The translations under genes were made by a program, and so were the position numbers. From Acidobacteriaceae bacterium (GTDB lineage Bacteria; Acidobacteriota; Terriglobia; Terriglobales; Acidobacteriaceae): a stretch of 11,159 bases of DNA. The notes under the pieces were generated by a model. That model was not told the DNA's origin. It saw only the letters and a program-made list of their open reading frames with translations, and did not search any database. Below are positions 6,595 to 11,159 of the stretch, piece by piece; position 1 is the stretch's first letter; each line of letters opens with the position of its first letter. The stretch is taken from the NCBI GenBank assembly GCA_025462785.1, contig JAOAPG010000427.1, forward strand, positions 1 to 11,159. The letters run 5' to 3'.

Positions 6595-7335
6595 TTAGGT
6601 CGTTGTCGGCTGCGGTGTCACGCTTTCAAGAAAGGGCCCGAGCCGTGCAGTCGCTTTGAATTGCGGAATCGGGTCGAGGCCTTTGAACGCGCTGGTGAAT
6701 GCGTTGGACAGACTCCACATCGTTCGAGGACCAAATTCCTCATACGGCGGGTTGAAGTACTGCTCGTGCACGCGCTGCGCCAGATGCTTAGGCGCGTCGA
6801 GTTCGTCTTCTACGAAAGCGCGGTAGATGACGAGCCTTGCGATGTCATCGGTGATGCAAGACGCCTTCCAGGTTGCGACCTGTTTCTTGATTGGCTCGAA
6901 GTTTCGCTGGATTCGGTCTACCCCAATTGAGAGCAGGTCAACGAGACTTAGGCGTTTTGTATGCTTTGCCAATACCGGTGTGAAGTCGCCGGAAAAGGCC
7001 ATGTTGTCACACACCAGCACACGATATCCAACCGTCAGGCCTAGGCGCATCGACTTGTCGTTAGCGTTTCGGACGCCGACAGAAAACCGACAGCCTTCGA
7101 ACATCGTTTCAAGGTTGAGAACGCCGAACATTTTCATACCGTCTCCTGAGACGGCGTATTCGTCATCCACAATAGAGATGTGTCGAAAGCTCAGACTTTC
7201 GACGAGAGCATCGACAATCTCATGGTGCGGAAGGGGTTGATAGGTTGAGCTTCCTGGCGGAGTTGGGATTGCTTTGAGTTCTTCCCGCCTCATTCTAGAG
7301 GTGCCACAATGAGCGAGAAGTTGGGATGTAGCCAT
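6595..7335 (-). CDS. DUF932 (phage/plasmid-like) protein
   Basis: A 246-residue protein resembling the DUF932 / phage-plasmid primase-associated family found on plasmids, phages and integrative elements; biochemical role unknown. Characteristic stretches are EIVDALVESLSFRHI (about 39-53), EYAVSGDGMKMFGVLNLE, RFSVGVRNANDKSMRLGL, YRVLVCDNMAFSGDFTPVLA and PRTMWSLSNAFTSAFK near the C-terminus. ATG 7335 is set by AAAGGAG eight bases upstream (7344-7350 in the + numbering). The frame is intact and of the length I expect for acidobacterial members. It is the last intact gene of the minus-strand accessory cluster, and its presence supports plasmid or integrative-element ancestry. Confidence 0.8.
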   Translation of the reverse strand: MATSQLLAHCGTSRMRREELKAIPTPPGSSTYQPLPHHEIVDALVESLSFRHISIVDDEYAVSGDGMKMFGVLNLETMFEGCRFSVGVRNANDKSMRLGLTVGYRVLVCDNMAFSGDFTPVLAKHTKRLSLVDLLSIGVDRIQRNFEPIKKQVATWKASCITDDIARLVIYRAFVEDELDAPKHLAQRVHEQYFNPPYEEFGPRTMWSLSNAFTSAFKGLDPIPQFKATARLGPFLESVTPQPTTT

Positions 7336-7547
7336 TGATTCTTCTCCTTTAACTTGCAGACATGAATTAGGGCCCGCGACAGGGAACGGAATCTGTTTCC
7401 CGTAGACGAGCAGTTACATTCCCCCAGTTGGTCCGGGAGAAATCCCTTGACGGAATGGCCGCCTTCAAACGTCGGATAGCGGATAGTTAGCGACTGAGAG
7501 GATTTTCGCGTAGCGTCGCAATCTTCAGGTAAATCGGCCGTATTCAA
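7290..7547 (-). CDS. Possible small hypothetical protein
   Basis: An 85-residue frame from TTG 7547 that overlaps the start of the DUF932 gene by 46 bases. It contains GGHSVKGFLPDQLGECNCSS and ends in a Lys/Asn-rich region. The GECNCSS...HVC spacing hints at a metal-binding knuckle but matches no family I know. There is no clear ribosome binding site and the overlap with DUF932 is awkward. It fills a 222-base gap in a cluster of genes on this strand, so it may be a genuine small gene or the remains of one. Confidence 0.25.
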   Translation of the reverse strand: MNTADLPEDCDATRKSSQSLTIRYPTFEGGHSVKGFLPDQLGECNCSSTGNRFRSLSRALIHVCKLKEKNQWLHPNFSLIVAPLE

Positions 7548-7557
7548 ATCCCGCTAT

Positions 7558-8132
7558 TCAGTGCGCGGCAGGGAGCACTTCGACGTACAGATTATGGTTG
7601 CGGCGTTTCTTGCGGAGCCGTCCGTCGAGGAATTGACGGTGAAGCTTCCGTCGCTCTACGTTCCGAGCGTTGTGATACATCTGGGAGAGATCGTGACAAA
7701 CGTTCCACAACGCCTCGCTCGAGAGGATCTCGGCGAGATGGGTCCACGTTTCATGCGCGGGAGTGTGTTCCAGTAGTATCCCTGTGTGCCACCACCATGC
7801 ACCTCGATGATCACGATAGCGGGATGTCCTGAGAATGGGCGTAGGCACCGGTAAATCCCATCTTTGTACGCCTCACCCGTGTACGCCTCACCCGTCCACT
7901 TGGTATTCGAACCGAGCGAGGAAACCCGGCCCGCACCGAACAACGCCGAGGCCAGGAACTCGAGCTTCTCGAACTCGACCTCGATGAATTCGCCATGGTT
8001 GAGTGAGTCATGCATGACGTAGCACTCAAGCATTTTTGGCGCTTCAGTATTGCTCCCACTATTTTTGATAAACAGCCTCGCGGGATCGTCGGTGTGCCAG
8101 TTCCATCCTGTGTGTTCTTGGATCAGTCTCAT
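7558..8132 (-). pseudogene. Conserved hypothetical gene interrupted by a frameshift
   Basis: From ATG 8132 (GGAGAGG four bases upstream) the first frame reads ARLFIKNSGSNTEAPKML, FIEVEFEKLEFLASALFGAG, YRCLRPFSGHPAIVI and YYWNTLPR. Near 7755 it loses sense and becomes Arg/Ser-rich, ending at 7656. The next frame takes over at once with ETWTHLAEILSSEALWNVC, YHNARNVERRKLHRQFLDGR and YVEVLP, stopping at 7558. The joined product of about 190 residues looks like one protein. The two frames meet with one base missing between codons 7757-7755 and 7752-7750. I see no slippery heptamer, so a loss-of-function indel or sequencing error is more likely than programmed frameshifting. The function is unknown. 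A preceding short frame overlaps its start (ATGA). A 15-bp in-frame duplication lies inside. Confidence 0.65.
7866..7895. repeat. 15-bp perfect tandem duplication within a gene
   Basis: GTACGCCTCACCCGT occurs twice head to tail (7866-7880 and 7881-7895). On the minus strand it adds five residues in frame, giving TGEAY twice in KWTGEAYTGEAYKDG. This is most simply a recent replication-slippage duplication. Confidence 0.9.
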
Positions 8133-8340
8133 GCGGCCTCTCCGGAATTGTCGTCATTCGCGTTCTTCTTCGCCCTGAAGGAGCAAAGGCCCTTCACTGG
8201 TACAGGCTGTTCTTGGTCGATTTCATAGCCGGCGTCGCTTAATCGCAAGAGCGACACTCGCTGCCACAACGTACTGTGATGGGAAAATCTTGTTGATTCG
8301 CGATAAGCCGCCGCACTGTAGTCGTGCGGCGCCTATGCAT
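8129..8340 (-). pseudogene. Short ambiguous reading frames between two genes
   Basis: Two overlapping minus-strand frames each look partly coding. ATG 8340 opens a 33-residue frame with TVRRLIANQQDFPITVRCGS and ends at TAA 8239. A second frame, in phase with the upstream Cys/His-protein gene and directly following its TAG, stays open for 67 codons and encodes SLLRLSDAGYEIDQEQPVPV and KGLCSFRAKK before TGA at 8129, where it overlaps the next gene as ATGA. The second frame has no ATG of its own. The simplest reading is one small gene of about 65-70 residues broken by a frameshift near 8245-8260; a TTG start or stop-codon readthrough are alternatives. I do not recognise a family. Confidence 0.35.
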
Positions 8341-8968
8341 TCGAAACAGTGACTTCAATGAACGACTGAATGGGCTTGGCCAGGTAGTGCGAATGTGAGC
8401 ATCCAACGCAGCAGGCTCCGTGAGTCGCCGCACGTGCGGCAGGTAGGAAGATCGATGGGATTTCGAGGGGCTCTCCTGCTTTCGACCAAAATCGAGGCTC
8501 GACAGAGCCTGCCACGCTATGCTCAGGGTTCCATATTTCGGTGGCAAGGACGCCGTCAATACCGCGAAACAATAACTTGCTTTGGATTGCTGGGCGACGC
8601 TTAGCGTCCACAAACTGTGGTTCATGTCGCGTAATGAGCAACTGGCAGGTCCGCTTGATACGAAGCAGTTCAACCCGGACCAGAACTGGGGCCACCACTA
8701 CTGCGTGTAAGCCATTCGCGGCTAGTGTATCGACTGGAAGTAAATAGGTTAGTGGCTCGCCATTCTCGGCGGCGAAGGTTATGTATCTGCCCATTTCCGC
8801 GATTGCGCCACCCGATTCGAGTCCGCGCAGTACATAACGCTTCGCTAGAGTTTGATATTCGAGGCTTACGGCAGGCTGGGCATAGATGCCCACTTGCTCC
8901 AAGCGGCGCCGGATCGGCGGCGCCAGAATCAAACCTCGAGCTCCCAGCAAGTCTTGCTTGCTTTTCAT
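8333..8968 (-). CDS. Uncharacterised protein with C-terminal CCxxCxHxH motif
   Basis: A 211-residue predicted cytosolic protein, not assigned to a named family. ATG 8968 is chosen because AGGAGGG lies just upstream and because its ATGA overlaps the primase stop by four bases, which implies translational coupling. The body is a compact mixed sequence (VSLEYQTLAKRYVLRGLESG, LLPVDTLAANGLHAVVVAPV). Near the end stands GACCVGCSHSHYL with Cys186, Cys187, Cys190, His192 and His194, a possible metal site. I recall similar proteins in acidobacterial accessory regions but know no function. Tight coupling to an AEP primase suggests a role in replication or in a nucleic-acid-directed process of the element. 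Confidence 0.65.
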   Translation of the reverse strand: MKSKQDLLGARGLILAPPIRRRLEQVGIYAQPAVSLEYQTLAKRYVLRGLESGGAIAEMGRYITFAAENGEPLTYLLPVDTLAANGLHAVVVAPVLVRVELLRIKRTCQLLITRHEPQFVDAKRRPAIQSKLLFRGIDGVLATEIWNPEHSVAGSVEPRFWSKAGEPLEIPSIFLPAARAATHGACCVGCSHSHYLAKPIQSFIEVTVSNA

Positions 8969-9951
8969 AGCCCCTTCCCTCCTGCAGAGCGACGATAAGA
9001 AATGGGACGACCAAGTGCCAACCGGATCATTTCCTTCGTACAACCAGCCCAACACCTGTACTTTCGAGGATCTTCGATTGAGACCGCCAAATTATCGCCG
9101 CCGTGATCCCCTCCAGAGTCGGCGCAAGAGGGGCAACGTGTCACATAGTTCCGTCCAAGTTTTTTTGCTGTCCCCACGTGCTCCAAGATTCGGAACTCCC
9201 GACCCGAAGCGCGAACGAAAGGTTGATCTTGTACAGCCGGAGTTCGGGCCTGGTCGAATTCGGCCGGCATCGTCTTGCCTTCGATAAATCCGCGAAGTTG
9301 TGCTGCGCTCACTTTTCTTAGGCTTGCAAGGAAGTGCAGTTGGTTTTTGAGGCTGTAATCCGCGCCATAGAACCAATACCGCCGATTGGTAGCGCGATGA
9401 ATCCCGAGCGGTCCGCGAAGAGCGTTTCCGAACTCGCCTTTCTTCAGTTCATCGTGCTTGGGAAACACCTCAATTCCTTCTGCCAAGCCCGCGCCTTTAA
9501 TCCGCACTCCGAGGCCAAGCGCAAGGTTGTAAATGTAAATTCTGCAGTCGCGGGCGAGAGCAGGTTTCTCCATGAAAATCCAGAGATGGCCACCGCGCCG
9601 GCTCATTTCGAGCGCCGCATCAACGTCATCTTCCCGCAAGAAGTGTTGCAGCTTCAGCAGATCTTCCATGGCGCCGTCATAATCTGCATCGATGGCCACC
9701 CACTTCGATCGCTGAGTCAAAGGGTTGATGGCATATAGGCCGATCGTGATACTCCCTTCGAGGTGACGATGGAGCATACCGTCGGTAAGGGGAACTTCGC
9801 CGCCCGTCCCCCTTACCTTCGGTCGAAAATAATAGTGACGGCCAGTCTCGGCATGTGGTCGTCTCGACTGCAGTGTGTAAGCCAGTCGGTTGACGAACAA
9901 TCGTCGGTACTGCGCTACTAGCTCAGATGAAGCCTTAATAGCAGAATCCAT
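8965..9951 (-). CDS. AEP-superfamily primase with C-terminal zinc finger
   Basis: A 328-residue archaeo-eukaryotic primase-type protein, close in look to the primase domain of TOTE conflict systems. Catalytic elements are Asp88 and Asp90 in WVAIDADYD, the SRRGGHLWIF block with Ser117 and His122, and GLAEGIEVFPK with Glu161, followed by FGNALRGPLGIHRATNRRYW. The C-terminus has Cys273-x2-Cys276 and Cys300-x3-Cys304 around NLAVSIEDPRKYRC, laid out like the DnaG-type CHC2 zinc finger (CPxx...YxCxxC). It would synthesise primers or extend DNA for a mobile replicon. ATG 9951 follows AAGGAGG by four bases. No helicase domain is fused, unlike many plasmid primase-helicases. It is coupled by ATGA to the Cys/His protein downstream. 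Confidence 0.8.
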   Translation of the reverse strand: MDSAIKASSELVAQYRRLFVNRLAYTLQSRRPHAETGRHYYFRPKVRGTGGEVPLTDGMLHRHLEGSITIGLYAINPLTQRSKWVAIDADYDGAMEDLLKLQHFLREDDVDAALEMSRRGGHLWIFMEKPALARDCRIYIYNLALGLGVRIKGAGLAEGIEVFPKHDELKKGEFGNALRGPLGIHRATNRRYWFYGADYSLKNQLHFLASLRKVSAAQLRGFIEGKTMPAEFDQARTPAVQDQPFVRASGREFRILEHVGTAKKLGRNYVTRCPSCADSGGDHGGDNLAVSIEDPRKYRCWAGCTKEMIRLALGRPISYRRSAGGKGL

Positions 9952-9998
9952 TGGGCCTCCTTAACAAGCAGCGGCTGGTCGCTCAAGCTCCCGTCGTA

Positions 9999-10025
9999 AG
10001 TAAAGCCAAGAGTCCGGTCTGTCAA
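9999..10025 (-). promoter_or_regulatory. Candidate promoter of the primase operon
   Basis: On the minus strand a perfect TTGACA (10025-10020) is followed after 15 bases by TTTACT (10004-9999), a 4-of-6 match to the -10. The spacer is short, so strength is uncertain. Transcription would start near 9992, about 40 bases before the primase ATG. The 219 bases between the primase and the next gene hold no other feature I can support. Confidence 0.4.
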
Positions 10026-10170
10026 ATAAGTGGAGATTGGTAAGGCCTGGATGGTGAGCTGAGTGGAGCGGCTCGGAGTCTTCAGTGCCTGCTATTTGGG
10101 GAGACGCCTTTCCCGGTTTTGGAAAGTCGCTCTAAGACTCCATGAAGCACAAACCTGGAACTCCATGAGA

Positions 10171-10563
10171 TCAGGCAGTCTGCCGCGGACGGCAACCTGG
10201 TTGCAATGTCCACGGCTTGCGAGCGCGGAGCAAGCTGGGGGACTCGACGATGTCCAGAAATCGGCATTGGCGAACCAGTCGCTCATAATCGGCGAGACTG
10301 TATCCACCGAACCTATCGTCTTCGAAGTCCACCCAAAACCAAGTCCGGCTGTGGCGGTCATAAATGTAAAATGCGCCTGATTCGGGATCTCCGGGGACCA
10401 TGAGAAAGAGAAGCAGGGCTTTCGGAAATTGAACCCATTTAGTGATTGCTGGATGCTCCGTGAGGTCCAGTAGTTGAGCCACTGCGTCTTCGACCGATGC
10501 ACCGACTGAGCTAGGTGCGTGTCGGAAGCAGACGATTGGCGTTGCATTCATTTTTCCAAACAT
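10171..10563 (-). CDS. Hypothetical protein of the accessory cluster
   Basis: A 130-residue protein without a recognised domain. The start ATG 10563 is well supported by AAAGGAG seven bases upstream. The sequence is typical of a soluble globular protein: VGASVEDAVAQLLDL, FPKALLLFLMVPGDPESGAF, YIYDRHSRTWFWVDFEDD and GGYSLADYERLVRQCRFL. It has no signal peptide, transmembrane segment or catalytic motif that I can see. It reads in the same direction as the primase, 219 bases upstream of it, and probably belongs to the same accessory element although it may have its own promoter. I recall similar proteins in acidobacterial accessory regions but not any function. Confidence 0.6.
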   Translation of the reverse strand: MFGKMNATPIVCFRHAPSSVGASVEDAVAQLLDLTEHPAITKWVQFPKALLLFLMVPGDPESGAFYIYDRHSRTWFWVDFEDDRFGGYSLADYERLVRQCRFLDIVESPSLLRARKPWTLQPGCRPRQTA

Positions 10564-10641
10564 AGGTATTCTCCTTTCGTTTGATGATCGTCCCTAAGGT
10601 GCACTGCTAGAAAACCGCACTAGAATCGTTGAATCCGGTCG

Positions 10642-10806
10642 TCACCAGTTGATGGTCCGGACCATTCCGAACTTTCTGCTTTTAGCCGCAACTACGAAAA
10701 GGCGGCCATCGAGCCAGATAGGAATCGCTTTCGCAGCATCAAGTGAGGCACTCCCTGCAAAAATGTTCCGGTAGACGGACTTCCAATTGATTGAGTTCCG
10801 TCTCAT
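10642..10806 (-). CDS. Possible small hypothetical protein
   Basis: From ATG 10806 a 54-residue frame encodes MRRNSINWKSVYRNIFAG and ends in KSRKFGMVRTINW. A longer version from ATG 10830 would overlap the start of the divergent TPR gene. Neither start has a convincing ribosome binding site (only GAGTG before 10806). Its placement upstream of and collinear with the accessory cluster is its main support. It could instead be the non-coding leader between two divergent genes. Confidence 0.3.
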   Translation of the reverse strand: MRRNSINWKSVYRNIFAGSASLDAAKAIPIWLDGRLFVVAAKSRKFGMVRTINW

Positions 10807-10821
10807 GTTCACTCTGGTCGC

Positions 10822-11159
10822 ATGAGACATACCACGACGGTCTTAATTACTCTGTTTTTGGCGGGCTTGCCGCTTTTCGCGCAGGAGAATCCGCACCAGC
10901 GACTACAAGATGCTCTGGTGCTGGAACAGCAAGGGCAGTTCGATGCCGCCAGCAATACGGCCAAGCTGGTCATCAATTCTCACCAACTAAGTGGGGTCGA
11001 ACTCGGGCGCGCCTACATCATCATGGGCATAGCTTACCGCGCGATGGGTAACTTCGCCGCAGCTCAGAACGCGTTCGAACAGTCTCTACGCATTCTTGAG
11101 AGAGATCCCGAGCACGTGAGCGATTACGCTGCAGCCCTGAACAACTACGCTGGGCTTTA
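10822..11159 (+). CDS. Secreted TPR-repeat protein, 3' end beyond the window
   Basis: An open frame of 112 complete codons from ATG 10822 runs off the right edge. The N-terminus MRHTTTVLITLFLAGLPLFA is a signal peptide with a likely cleavage after Ala20, so the product is probably exported to the periplasm or cell surface. Mature residues 26-59 and 63-96 look like TPR helix pairs; AYRAMGNFAAAQNAFEQSL is the clearest unit. Another begins at about residue 101. TPR arrays serve as protein-binding scaffolds, and the rest of the protein, unseen here, would decide its function. An in-frame TGA at 10792 and the absence of other start codons after it fix the ATG. No clear ribosome binding site precedes it. 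It is divergent from the minus-strand cluster and probably marks the flanking host gene. Confidence 0.75.
   Translation, partial: MRHTTTVLITLFLAGLPLFAQENPHQRLQDALVLEQQGQFDAASNTAKLVINSHQLSGVELGRAYIIMGIAYRAMGNFAAAQNAFEQSLRILERDPEHVSDYAAALNNYAGL

Noticed and set aside
9334..9738. A 134-codon + strand frame opposite the primase
   Set aside because: It lies wholly antisense to the AEP catalytic region, whose motifs are unmistakable, and lacks a ribosome binding site.
10114..10132. CTTTCC / GGAAAG hairpin as terminator of the 130-aa gene
   Set aside because: Six-pair stem without a following T-run on the minus strand; too weak to call.
10600..10623. Near-repeat GCACTGCTAG / GCACTAG upstream of the 130-aa gene as a possible operator or att site
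   Set aside because: Short, imperfect and unpaired elsewhere in the window; chance is a sufficient explanation.
1..11159. CRISPR arrays, tRNA genes, rRNA genes or intact insertion sequences
   Set aside because: No regularly spaced direct repeats, cloverleaf-like segments or transposase motifs were seen on either strand.

Overview
This window looks like a piece of an Acidobacteriota chromosome or large replicon. The basis is inference: moderate GC content, a set of small hypothetical proteins and a DUF932-type protein that I associate with acidobacterial accessory regions, and a secreted TPR protein of a style common there. No rRNA, tRNA, CRISPR array or intact transposase is visible. I could not run any database search, so family calls rest on motifs read by eye.

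Left part, + strand (1-3781). The first 900 bases hold no convincing intact gene, only what looks like the 3' end of a decayed GNAT acetyltransferase on the minus strand. Then come two well-formed metabolic genes, probably one transcription unit: an MGT/CrtX-like GT1 glycosyltransferase (901-2175) and an NAD(P)-dependent aldehyde dehydrogenase (2243-3781). Their shared substrate is unknown.

Middle part (3784-6573) is a patchwork of mobile and defence-type genes and fragments. Two bases after the dehydrogenase stop begins what appears to be the C-terminal third of a DGQHR-domain (DndB-like) protein. It is followed by an XRE-type HTH protein with divergent ends, and then by a complete DUF1778-GNAT toxin-antitoxin operon. 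That operon has a clear sigma70-type promoter whose spacer and -10 carry an inverted repeat, a good candidate for the autoregulatory operator. Downstream on the minus strand lie two remnants of a nucleotidyltransferase-type locus. One is a 3' fragment. The other is a small gene with two mutually compensating single-base frameshifts.

Right part, minus strand (6595-10830), is an accessory cluster read right to left: a small hypothetical protein, a 130-aa hypothetical protein, an archaeo-eukaryotic primase (AEP) with a C-terminal zinc finger, a translationally coupled Cys/His-motif protein, a short ambiguous reading frame, a frameshifted conserved gene carrying a 15-bp tandem duplication, and a DUF932 protein. 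The primase and DUF932 protein suggest plasmid or integrative-element ancestry. The frameshifts and fragments suggest that parts of the element are decaying. At the right edge a divergent + strand gene begins that encodes a secreted TPR protein, cut off by the window end.

The most interesting points are the AEP primase-zinc finger protein coupled by an ATGA overlap to an uncharacterised CCxxCxHxH protein, the TA promoter/operator, the compensated-frameshift pseudogene, and the abrupt dehydrogenase/DGQHR junction.
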